A stretch of DNA of 15,220 nucleotides from an uncultured Clostridia bacterium. GTDB lineage: Bacteria > Bacillota > Clostridia > Oscillospirales > Acutalibacteraceae. Below the pieces are notes generated by a model that saw only the letters and a program-made list of their open reading frames with translations, made no database searches and was not told the origin of the DNA. Below, in pieces: positions 7,766 to 14,656 of the stretch. The translations under genes were made by a program, and so were the position numbers. Within the stretch, counting starts at the first letter, position 1, and each line of letters starts with the position of its first letter. The DNA lies in assembly GCA_947623215.1 (NCBI GenBank), contig CANQGN010000015.1:1-15220 (forward strand), given 5' to 3'.

Positions 7766-7796
7766 AGAGCGAGAAAAATAGGGGGAGAGGTTCGCC

Positions 7797-8732
7797 ATGT
7801 GGATATTGTGGGTGATTGTGGGGGCGGTCGCCGCCTGCTTTGTCGGGCTGCTGTACTGCTACTTTGCCGCCTTTTTTTCGCCCCAGCACGGCGAGCAAAA
7901 CCCCTACCGCCTGCCGCCCGGTAGGCAGTACAAGGCCTGTCGGGAGGAAATGAATACGCTCGCGGGGCAGCTTGCAGCCCTGCCCTTTGAACCGGTGGAG
8001 ATTCGCTCGTACGACGGGTTGCGCCTGTACGGCCGGTATTACGAAACCGCGCCCGGCGCCCCGCTGCAAATTCAGTTTCACGGCTATCGCGGCATTGCCC
8101 TGCGCGACTTTTGCGGCGGGGCGCTGCTCGCCCGCAAGCTGGGGCATAACCTGCTGCTGGTCGACCAGCGGGCCCACGGCCGCAGCGGCGGGCATACCAT
8201 TTGCTTTGGCATAAAAGAACAGCGCGACTGCCAAAGCTGGGTGGCATACGCCGCCCGGCGGTTTGGCGAGAATACCCCCATTTTTTTGGTGGGGGTTTCT
8301 ATGGGGGCCGCAACGGTATTAATGGCCGCCGCCCTGCCGCTTGCGGGGCGGGTGGTCGGCGTGCTGGCCGACAGCCCCTACACCGCCCCCCGCGCCATTA
8401 TTCAAAGCGTTTGCGCCCACCGCTTCTCCCGCCGGTTGGCCCCGGCCGCCACGGCGGCGGTGGGGTGGGCCGCCCGGCTGTTTGGCCGGTTTTCGATTGA
8501 CGCCGCCTCTCCCTTGCAGGCGGTGGCCGCCGCCCGGGTGCCGGTGCTGCTGCTGCATGGCGAAGACGACCGCTTTGTGCCCTGCGAGATGAGCCGGGAG
8601 CTTTATGCCGCCTGCACCGCCCAAAAGCGGCTGGTCACCTTTGCCGGGGCGGGGCACGGGCTGGGCTATTTGGCTGACCCCGCGGGGTACGAGGCCGCCG
8701 TGGGGGACTTTATAGCAAGCTGCCTTGCTTGA
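7797..8732 (+). CDS. Alpha/beta hydrolase with N-terminal membrane anchor
   Basis: This 311-residue protein begins with one hydrophobic segment (about 2-27) without a clear cleavage site, so it is probably membrane-anchored. It then has an alpha/beta hydrolase fold: an oxyanion-side QFHGYRG (93-99), the nucleophile elbow GVSMGA (166-171, S168), HGEDDRFVP (254-262, D258 the likely acid) and GAGHG (284-288, H287). This layout resembles Bem46/YqkD-like hydrolases. The substrate is unknown. GGGGGAGAGG (7781-7790) is the ribosome site. The gene follows the aminotransferase by 31 nt and its stop codon overlaps the -35 box of the next operon, so it is the last gene of the upstream transcription unit. 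No clear terminator follows it. Confidence 0.82.
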   Translation: MWILWVIVGAVAACFVGLLYCYFAAFFSPQHGEQNPYRLPPGRQYKACREEMNTLAGQLAALPFEPVEIRSYDGLRLYGRYYETAPGAPLQIQFHGYRGIALRDFCGGALLARKLGHNLLLVDQRAHGRSGGHTICFGIKEQRDCQSWVAYAARRFGENTPIFLVGVSMGAATVLMAAALPLAGRVVGVLADSPYTAPRAIIQSVCAHRFSRRLAPAATAAVGWAARLFGRFSIDAASPLQAVAAARVPVLLLHGEDDRFVPCEMSRELYAACTAQKRLVTFAGAGHGLGYLADPAGYEAAVGDFIASCLA

Positions 8733-8757
8733 CAAACCGGGAAAAAAGCGGTATAAT
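8729..8757 (+). promoter_or_regulatory. Perfect-consensus sigma-A promoter for the yicC operon
   Basis: TTGACA at 8729-8734 and TATAAT at 8752-8757 are both exact consensus and are separated by exactly 17 nt. The predicted start is near 8764, giving a leader of about 25 nt that contains a ribosome site (AAAAGGGGG, 8771-8779) before the yicC ATG. The -35 box overlaps the TGA stop of the hydrolase gene (8730-8732). There is no extended -10 TG. Strong constitutive transcription of the downstream block is expected. Confidence 0.88.
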
Positions 8758-8788
8758 AAGCCGATAGGGCAAAAGGGGGCGTTTTAAC

Positions 8789-9664
8789 ATGGTAAAAAGC
8801 ATGACCGGTTACGGCCGGGCGGAGCAAACCGCCGACGGCCGCACCGTGTGCGTAGAGATGAAATCGGTCAATCATCGTTATTTAGAGATTACCTGCCGCC
8901 TGCCCCGCACCATGCTGTTTTTGGAGGATACCATAAAAGGCTGGGTGCAGCAGCGGGTCGCGCGGGGCAAGGTAGAGCTGTTTGTTACGGTAGAAGACGA
9001 AGGCGTAACCCCCGCCCGCGTAACGGTGAACCATGCGCTGGCTGCCGCCTACGCCGGTGCGGTACAAGAACTGGCCGAAACCTACGGCCTTCCCGCCGAT
9101 TTAACTGCCGCCGATTTGGCCCGCGTGCCGGAGGTGCTGACCGTGCACCGCCCGCCGGAGGAGGAAGAAACCCTTACCGCCGCCCTGCGCCCGGTGGTAG
9201 AGCGCGCGATTGACGCCTTTTTGGCCATGCGCCAAACAGAAGGCGAGCGGCTGGCGGGCGATATACGCGAAAAGCTGCAAGGCGTGCTGCGTTTGGTAGA
9301 AGAAATAGAGGCCGAAGCCCCCAAAACGCAGGCGGCCTACCGCGCCCGGCTGGAAGAAAAGCTGCGCGAGCTGTTAACCGGCCCGGTAGACGAACAGCGT
9401 CTGCTTACCGAAACGGCGCTCTTTGCCGACCGCGTGGCGGTAGACGAAGAAACGGTGCGGCTGCGCAGTCACTTGGCGCAAATGGAATCGCTGCTTTGCG
9501 GCGACGAACCCGCCGGCCGCAAGCTGGACTTTTTAATGCAGGAAGCCAACCGCGAAATCAACACCGTTGGTTCCAAAGCCCAAAACACCGCCGTGGCCCA
9601 CCGGGTGGTGGCCGTAAAGGCGGAGCTTGAAAAAATGCGCGAACAAATACAAAACTTGGAATAA
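8789..9664 (+). CDS. yicC: YicC/YloC family endoribonuclease
   Basis: This 291-residue protein starts with MVKSMTGYGRA and continues EMKSVNHRYLEI (23-34), the signature of the YicC N-terminal domain. The C-terminal DUF1732 domain ends with GRKLDFLMQEANREINTVGSKA-type sequence at 243-264. The length matches the E. coli and Bacillus proteins (about 290). Family members are reported to be cytoplasmic endoribonucleases involved in RNA turnover; activity of this copy is inferred. It is the first gene behind the consensus promoter and is followed 12 nt later by remA, the usual Bacillota order. Confidence 0.93.
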   Translation: MVKSMTGYGRAEQTADGRTVCVEMKSVNHRYLEITCRLPRTMLFLEDTIKGWVQQRVARGKVELFVTVEDEGVTPARVTVNHALAAAYAGAVQELAETYGLPADLTAADLARVPEVLTVHRPPEEEETLTAALRPVVERAIDAFLAMRQTEGERLAGDIREKLQGVLRLVEEIEAEAPKTQAAYRARLEEKLRELLTGPVDEQRLLTETALFADRVAVDEETVRLRSHLAQMESLLCGDEPAGRKLDFLMQEANREINTVGSKAQNTAVAHRVVAVKAELEKMREQIQNLE

Positions 9665-9676
9665 AGGAAGATGCAC

Positions 9677-9937
9677 ATGCAGCTTATTGACGTCGGCTTT
9701 GGCAACCGCGTAGCGGCAGAGCGGGTGGTGGCGGTGGTGGCCCCGCAGTCGCTGCCCGTTAAAACCCTGATTGCCAGCGCGCGCGAGCAAAGCCTGTTAA
9801 TTGACGCTACCCAGGGGCGCAAAACCCAGGGCGTTATAGTGACAGACAGCGGCCACGTGGTGCTCTCGTACTTAACGCCCGACCGCATTACCGAGGCCGA
9901 ACGCGCGGCAAGAGAGGAAGACCATGACGAAGGCTGA
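9677..9937 (+). CDS. remA: RemA/DUF370 family DNA-binding regulator
   Basis: The protein has 86 residues when started at the second ATG: MQLIDVGFGNRV. That matches the family N-terminus. AAGGAAG (9664-9670) abuts the first ATG at 9671 but lies 6 nt from 9677, so the latter start is preferred. LLIDATQGRKTQGVIVTDSGHVVLS (from about residue 42) is the conserved core. In Bacillus, RemA activates extracellular-matrix and osmoprotection genes; in non-matrix clostridia its targets are unclear. The last 14 nt overlap gmk. Confidence 0.9.
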   Translation: MQLIDVGFGNRVAAERVVAVVAPQSLPVKTLIASAREQSLLIDATQGRKTQGVIVTDSGHVVLSYLTPDRITEAERAAREEDHDEG

Positions 9938-10568
9938 GGGCAATTTGTTTTTACTCTCCGGGCCGTCTGGTTCGGGTAAAGATACGGTCATTGGCGAGGT
10001 GCTGCGCCAGCTGCCGGAGCTGCGCTTTTCTATCTCCTGCATTACCCGCCCCCGCCGGGCGGAGTCGGACGACCAAAAATACCGCTTTGTAACGGCGGAG
10101 GAATTCAAAAAAGGCATTCGCGAAGAGGCCTTTTTGGAATATGCAGAGTATTGCGGCAACTACTACGGCACCCCCGCTGCGCCCATAGACCGCTGGCGGC
10201 GGCAGGGGCTGGACGTACTGGTAGAGTGCGATACCGAGGGCGCCCGCCAAATTTGCCGCAAAAAGCCGGAGGCAATCAGTATTTTTTTAATGCCCCCCTC
10301 GTTTGCCGTGCTGCACAAGCGGCTGACCGGCCGGGGGACGGAAAGTAACGACCAAACCGCCCGGCGGCTGGCGGCGGCGGTAGAAGAAATGAAAAAAGCC
10401 CACCGCTACCAATACGTGGTGGTAAACGACCATTTGCCGGACGCCGTAGGGCAGCTCATCGCCATATTAACGGCCGCCCGCTGCCGCTTTGGGGCAAACG
10501 AAGAATTCATAAACGAGGTGTTGCAAGATGCTCAATCCTTCCATTGGGAAGCTCATTCAGGCTTATGA
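9924..10568 (+). CDS. gmk: Guanylate kinase
   Basis: This is a 214-residue cytoplasmic enzyme making GDP from GMP and ATP. The P-loop is GPSGSGKDT (13-21, K19). SCITRPRRAES (38-48) is the GMP-binding S-x-TTR-x-PR region in variant form, FLEYAEYCGNYYGTP (70-84) is strongly conserved, and VECDTEGA (100-107) replaces the commoner D-x-QGA. The lid and adenine regions (RLTGRGTES, 133-141; ARRL, 146-149) are present. The start overlaps remA by 14 nt and the C-terminal tail overlaps rpoZ by 41 nt. Function is secure from motifs and synteny even though some substrate-site residues differ from the textbook pattern. Confidence 0.93.
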   Translation: MTKAEGNLFLLSGPSGSGKDTVIGEVLRQLPELRFSISCITRPRRAESDDQKYRFVTAEEFKKGIREEAFLEYAEYCGNYYGTPAAPIDRWRRQGLDVLVECDTEGARQICRKKPEAISIFLMPPSFAVLHKRLTGRGTESNDQTARRLAAAVEEMKKAHRYQYVVVNDHLPDAVGQLIAILTAARCRFGANEEFINEVLQDAQSFHWEAHSGL

Positions 10569-10710
10569 AAACCGCTATGATTTGGTGATTGACGTGGCCC
10601 GTCGCGCCCGCCAAATCAGCAATCGCGCCCAGCGCGAGCAAGAAATTTTAACCGAAAAGCCGGTCACCCTGGCGCTGGACGAACTGGCCAGGGAAAAGTG
10701 CGACCACTAA
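10528..10710 (+). CDS. rpoZ: DNA-directed RNA polymerase omega subunit
   Basis: This 60-residue protein begins MLNPSIGKLIQAYENRYDLV and continues VARRARQISNRA (23-34) and KPVTLALDEL (44-53), the conserved omega pattern. Omega assists folding and assembly of the beta-prime subunit. It is at the short end of the family but looks complete. The start lies 41 nt inside gmk in another frame, with GAGGTG (10515-10520) 7 nt upstream, so this start is supported both by the ribosome site and by the conserved N-terminus. Confidence 0.92.
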   Translation: MLNPSIGKLIQAYENRYDLVIDVARRARQISNRAQREQEILTEKPVTLALDELAREKCDH

Positions 10711-10720
10711 CCCTTTTTGC

Positions 10721-13171
10721 ATGAGCGAACGGTTTGTTGCCGTGGCGGTGGAGCAGACGACCCTGCAATTTGACCGGCTGTTTCACTACCACGTGCCGGA
10801 GCAAACGCCCCTGCCGGCCGTCGGCTGCCGGGTGGCGGTGCCTTTTGGCAAGGGCAACCGCGCCCGCACCGGGTTTGTGCTGGCGCACACCGCCCCGCCC
10901 GCCGGGCAAGAGACCAAGCCCCTGTTGGCGGTGCTGGACGCCGCGCCGGTGTTAACGCCGGAGCTGGCGGAGCTGGCGTTTTATTTAAAGGAGCATACCT
11001 TTTGCCCGCTGTATGACGCCTGCCGCGCCATGCTGCCCGCCGGGCTACAGTTACAGCTTGCCAGGCGCTACCGTGCCCTGCCGGCCCAGCCGGAGGGGCA
11101 GGCGGCGCTTTTGTCGCTTTCGCCCGGGCAGCGGCACATGCTGGCCGCGCTGCAAAAAAGCGGCAGGCCGCAAACCGAGCAGCAGCTGCTCGCCCGCTAC
11201 GGGCTGCCCCCGGCCGAGCTTTCGCTGCGCCCGCTGGTAGAGGCGGGTCTGCTCGCCTGCGAGCAGGCGGCCGTGCGGCGCCTGGGCGACGCGACCGAGA
11301 AAACTTTGCGGTTAAACGACGAAGCCGCGCTTTCGTACAAGCTCACCCCCCGCCAGCAGGCGGTGGTAGAGCTCTTAGAGCAAACCGGCCCGCTTTCGCT
11401 GAAAGAAGTTTGTTATTTTGCCGGCGTTACCCCGGCGGTGCCGCAGGCGCTGGTAAAAAAAGGCGCCCTTACCCTGTTTGAACAGCCGGTTTACCGTATG
11501 CCCGCCCCGGCGGCCGCCGCCGAAGCCCCGGCCGAGATTACGCTCAGCGACGACCAGCAGGCGGCCTACCGCACCCTTCTCGCCTTGCTGCGTCAAAAAG
11601 AGGGGGCGGCGGCGCTGCTGTACGGCGTCACCGGCAGCGGCAAAACCAGCGTATATTTAAAATTGATAGACGAAGCCCGCCGGGCGCAGCCCGCCGCCGG
11701 GGTGATTGTCATGGTGCCGGAAATCGCCCTGACCCCCCAAACCATGGCCATTTTTCAGCGGCGGTATGGGCAGGAGGTAGCCATTTTTCACAGCCGTCTG
11801 TCGCCCGGCGAGCGGCTGGACGAGTGGAAGCGGGTGCGCGAGGGCAAGGCGCATATTGCCGTGGGTACCCGCTCGGCCGTTTTTGCTCCCTTTGAAACGC
11901 TCTCGCTGATTGTAATGGACGAAGAGCAGGAGCACACCTACCAGTCAGAGGCCAGCCCGCGTTACCACGCCCGGTCGGTCGCCCGCTTTCGGGCGGCGCG
12001 GCAGGGGGCGCTGCTGGTGCTGGCTTCCGCCACCCCGTCGGTCAACAGTTTTGCCAAGGCCAAGGCGGGCACTTACACCCTTTGCCGCCTGCCCCGGCGG
12101 TACGGTGCCGCCCGGCTGCCTGCCGTTTCGGTGGTAGATATGCGCGCCGAGCGGCTGGCGGGGAATTTATCTGTTTTTTCAGAATTTTTAATTGAAAAAC
12201 TGCGAGAAACCCTTGCGGCGGGGCAGCAGGCGGTGCTGCTGCTCAACCGGCGGGGCTACCACACCTTTGTGGGCTGTGCCGAATGCGGAGCGGTGCTGGA
12301 ATGCCCCTCTTGCAGCCTGTCGCTCAATTACCACCGCGATAATAATCGCCTTATGTGCCACACCTGCGGCTACACCGCGCCGCTGCCGCAAACGTGCCCC
12401 ACCTGCGGCGGCCCGCTGCAAAAAACCGGCGGCGTAGGCACCCAAAAGGCAGAGGAACAGCTGCTCGAACGCCTGCCCGGCGCCCGCGTGCTGCGTATGG
12501 ACGCCGACTCTACTTTGTCTCGCTCTGCCCATGGCGACAAGCTGGCCGCCTTTCAAAAGGGCGAATACGATATACTGCTCGGCACCCAAATGGTGGCCAA
12601 GGGGCTGGACTTTCCCCGGGTTACGCTGGTGGGGGTGCTGGGGGCAGACAGCGTGTTTCATCAAAGCGACTACCGCGCCCCCGAGCGGGGCTTCGCCCTG
12701 CTTACCCAGGTGATCGGCCGCGCCGGTCGGGCCGGGGGCGGGGGAGAAGCGGTTATTCAAACCGCCGAGCCCGACCAGGAGCTGATAGACCTTGCCCGTC
12801 GGCAGGATTACGACGCTTTTTTTGAAGAAGAAATGGCGCTTCGCCGTATCACCCAAACGCCGCCCTTTTGCGACATGTGCGTGGTGGGCTTCTCAAACGA
12901 AACCGCCGCCGGGGCCGAGCAGGCGGCCGCCGCGCTGCTTACGGCGGTCAAACAGCTGGTGGCCCAAACCAAAGACTACGCCGACTTGCCCCTAAAGGTG
13001 CTTGGCCCCGCGCCGGCGCCGGTGGTGCGGCAGGGCGGGCGCTACCGCTACCACCTCACTATAAAGTGCCGCAATTCCCGCGCCTTTCGGCAAATGCTCT
13101 TAGAAGCGCTGCGGCAGCTGGGGGCCGAGCGGGCCCATGCCGGCACGTCGGTATGGGTAGAATTTATTTGA
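10721..13171 (+). CDS. priA: Primosomal protein N' (replication restart helicase PriA)
   Basis: This 816-residue protein has the N-terminal 3'-DNA-binding domain (FDRLFHYHVPE, 17-27), a winged-helix-like region, Walker A GVTGSGKTS (302-310), Walker B DEEQEHTY (400-407), and a zinc-binding insert with eight cysteines in four CxxC pairs (C519/522, C528/531, C546/549, C559/562). Helicase motifs GTQMVAKGLDFP (621-632) and QVIGRAGRAG (663-672) follow. It reloads the replisome at stalled forks. No Shine-Dalgarno sequence lies in the 10 nt between the rpoZ stop and the ATG, so translation probably depends on reinitiation after rpoZ. In Bacillus, coaBC separates rpoZ and priA; it is missing here. Confidence 0.95.
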   Translation: MSERFVAVAVEQTTLQFDRLFHYHVPEQTPLPAVGCRVAVPFGKGNRARTGFVLAHTAPPAGQETKPLLAVLDAAPVLTPELAELAFYLKEHTFCPLYDACRAMLPAGLQLQLARRYRALPAQPEGQAALLSLSPGQRHMLAALQKSGRPQTEQQLLARYGLPPAELSLRPLVEAGLLACEQAAVRRLGDATEKTLRLNDEAALSYKLTPRQQAVVELLEQTGPLSLKEVCYFAGVTPAVPQALVKKGALTLFEQPVYRMPAPAAAAEAPAEITLSDDQQAAYRTLLALLRQKEGAAALLYGVTGSGKTSVYLKLIDEARRAQPAAGVIVMVPEIALTPQTMAIFQRRYGQEVAIFHSRLSPGERLDEWKRVREGKAHIAVGTRSAVFAPFETLSLIVMDEEQEHTYQSEASPRYHARSVARFRAARQGALLVLASATPSVNSFAKAKAGTYTLCRLPRRYGAARLPAVSVVDMRAERLAGNLSVFSEFLIEKLRETLAAGQQAVLLLNRRGYHTFVGCAECGAVLECPSCSLSLNYHRDNNRLMCHTCGYTAPLPQTCPTCGGPLQKTGGVGTQKAEEQLLERLPGARVLRMDADSTLSRSAHGDKLAAFQKGEYDILLGTQMVAKGLDFPRVTLVGVLGADSVFHQSDYRAPERGFALLTQVIGRAGRAGGGGEAVIQTAEPDQELIDLARRQDYDAFFEEEMALRRITQTPPFCDMCVVGFSNETAAGAEQAAAALLTAVKQLVAQTKDYADLPLKVLGPAPAPVVRQGGRYRYHLTIKCRNSRAFRQMLLEALRQLGAERAHAGTSVWVEFI

Positions 13172-13271
13172 GTTTTTGCGGCGCGGAATGAAAGCCGCCG
13201 CCGCTGCGTAAGATAATGCAATGCAACGCGGGCGCATTTGACCGCCCCGTAACCGCGAAAGAGGGAGAAAC
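13172..13271. other. Non-coding gap between priA and def
   Basis: This is the longest gene-free stretch in the window (100 bp). It ends with a ribosome site, GAGGGAGA (13261-13268), for def. I see no hairpin with a T-run and no convincing -35/-10 pair: GATAAT at 13212-13217 has no matching -35 element. The gap is unusually wide for this operon. Confidence 0.6.
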
Positions 13272-13700
13272 ATGGCATACCGCAACATTTTGCAAGAGGG
13301 CGACCCCCTGCTTACCCGCCGCTGCCGCCCGGTAGAGCAATACGACGAACGGCTGTTTCAACTGCTGGACGACATGGTAGAAACCATGAACCGCGCCGGC
13401 GGTGTGGGGCTGGCCGCCCCGCAGGTGGGGGTGCTGCGCCGCGTGTGCGTAATAGACGTGGGCGACGGCCCGCTGGAACTCATCAACCCCGTTATTGTGG
13501 CGCAAAGCGGCCGACAGGAAACGGCAGAGGGATGCCTTTCCAGCCCCGGGCGGTGCGGCATTACCCGCCGCCCCAAAAAGGTAACGGTTACCTTTTTTAA
13601 CCGCCGGGGAGAGCCTGTCAAAATGACGGGGGTAGACCTGCTGGCCAAGGCTTTTTGCCATGAAATTGTAAGGAAAAAAGTAGAAAAGGAGTTTGCCGCC
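13272..13700 (+). pseudogene. def: Peptide deformylase, truncated in the zinc-binding motif and fused in frame to fmt
   Basis: The 143 codons before fmt carry deformylase motif I, GVGLAAPQ (44-51), and motif II, EGCLS (86-90, zinc ligand C88). Motif III should read HExDH but here reads HEIVR (130-134): H130 and catalytic E131 remain, while the second zinc histidine and the usual following segment (DHLDG and the C-terminal strand) are gone. Sequence after 13667 looks like the fmt leader, with AAGGAG at 13686-13691. There is no stop before the fmt start, so the frame is continuous with fmt for 455 codons. In the +1 frame, TAA (13669) and TAG (13681) could be the original def stop. The copy is very probably inactive. 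An assembly deletion is the alternative explanation. Confidence 0.8.
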
Positions 13701-14639
13701 GTGAGACTGGTTTTTATGGGTACGCCGGACTTTGCCCTGCCCCCCCTGCGGGCGCTGGCCGCCGCCGGGCATACCATTGCCGGGGTGTTTTGCCAGCCCG
13801 ACCGCCCGGCGGGCAGGGGACATCGCCTGCTGCCCCCGCCGGTAAAGGTGTTGGCAGAAGAAATGGGGCTGCCGGTGTTTCAGCCTGTGTCGCTTAAAAC
13901 GGGCGAGGCAACGGCGCAGCTTCGCTCGCTTGCGCCGGAGTGCGTGGTGGTGGTGGCCTACGGCAAGCTGCTGCCGGAAGAAATGCTGGCCCTGCCCCCC
14001 CTCGGCTGCGTGAATATTCACGCCTCGCTGCTGCCCCGCTACCGGGGGGCCGCCCCCATTCAGTGGGCGGTGCTGCGGGGCGAAACCGAAACCGGCGTTA
14101 CGACTATGCTGATGGATAAAGGCATGGACACCGGCGCCCTGCTGCTGCAAAAGCGCTGCCCCATTTTGCCAAACGAAACGGCCGGCCAGCTGTTTGAGCG
14201 GCTGGCAGAAATGGGCGGCGAACTCATCGGCCCCACGCTGGAAGGCCTGCGGCAGGGCACCATAACCCCCACCCCCCAGCGGGGGGAGGAGGCCACCTAC
14301 GCGCCCCCCTTAACCCGCGCCGATTCGCCTATGGACTTTACCCGCCCCGCTCATGCGCTCGCGGCGCAGGTGCGGGGGCTGAACCCCTGGCCCTCTGCCA
14401 CGGTTTCTCTTGCCGGGCAGACCTTAAAGGTGCACGAGGCCGAGGTTGTGGGGGAATGCGGCGGCCAGCCGGGGGAGGTAACGGCCCCCCGCCAGCTGAT
14501 AGTTTGCTGTGGAGACGGCCGTGCCCTGCGGCTGAAAAGCGTGCAGCCGGCCGGCGCCCGCCCCATGAGCGACGAAGCCTATTTGCGCGGCCACCCGCTG
14601 CCGCCCGGCAGCCGGGTAGAGCCTTTAACCGGCCAATAA
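13701..14639 (+). CDS. fmt: Methionyl-tRNA formyltransferase
   Basis: This protein has 312 residues from a GTG start, with AAGGAG (13686-13691) 9 nt upstream. VRLVFMGTPDFALPPL is the standard N-terminus and the full length is normal. CQPDRPAGRG (31-40), NIHASLLPRYRGAAPIQWA (105-123; catalytic N105, H107) and D143 in MDKGMDTGALL are all present, followed by the C-terminal OB-like domain. It formylates initiator Met-tRNA using 10-formyl-tetrahydrofolate. Since the upstream def frame enters without a stop, some product could carry a deformylase-derived N-terminal extension, but the good ribosome site argues for an independent start. The enzyme appears intact, unlike def. Confidence 0.93.
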   Translation: MRLVFMGTPDFALPPLRALAAAGHTIAGVFCQPDRPAGRGHRLLPPPVKVLAEEMGLPVFQPVSLKTGEATAQLRSLAPECVVVVAYGKLLPEEMLALPPLGCVNIHASLLPRYRGAAPIQWAVLRGETETGVTTMLMDKGMDTGALLLQKRCPILPNETAGQLFERLAEMGGELIGPTLEGLRQGTITPTPQRGEEATYAPPLTRADSPMDFTRPAHALAAQVRGLNPWPSATVSLAGQTLKVHEAEVVGECGGQPGEVTAPRQLIVCCGDGRALRLKSVQPAGARPMSDEAYLRGHPLPPGSRVEPLTGQ

Positions 14640-14656
14640 GAGAGGAACGAAACGAT

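Noticed and set aside
8714..8729. Inverted repeat AGCAAG-CTGC-CTTGCT near the end of the hydrolase gene, considered as a terminator or operator
   Set aside because: It is a six-bp stem inside coding sequence with no T-run; it overlaps the -35 only at its edge, and nothing else supports a function.
9671..9676. First ATG of remA (two extra residues) as the start
   Set aside because: The ribosome site would directly touch this ATG; the ATG at 9677 has proper spacing and matches the conserved family N-terminus.
12188..12856. 222-codon open frame on the minus strand opposite priA
   Set aside because: It is antisense to the highly conserved zinc and helicase region of priA, with low-complexity composition and no ribosome site considered convincing.
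13212..13217. GATAAT upstream of def as a possible -10 box
   Set aside because: The region 17 nt upstream (TGAAAG) does not resemble a -35 element, and no other supporting signal is seen.
13164..14150. Long 328-codon open frame on the minus strand opposite def and fmt
   Set aside because: It is a shadow of GC-rich coding DNA: the product is rich in His, Gln, Gly and Arg with no recognisable domain, and the + strand genes are certain.
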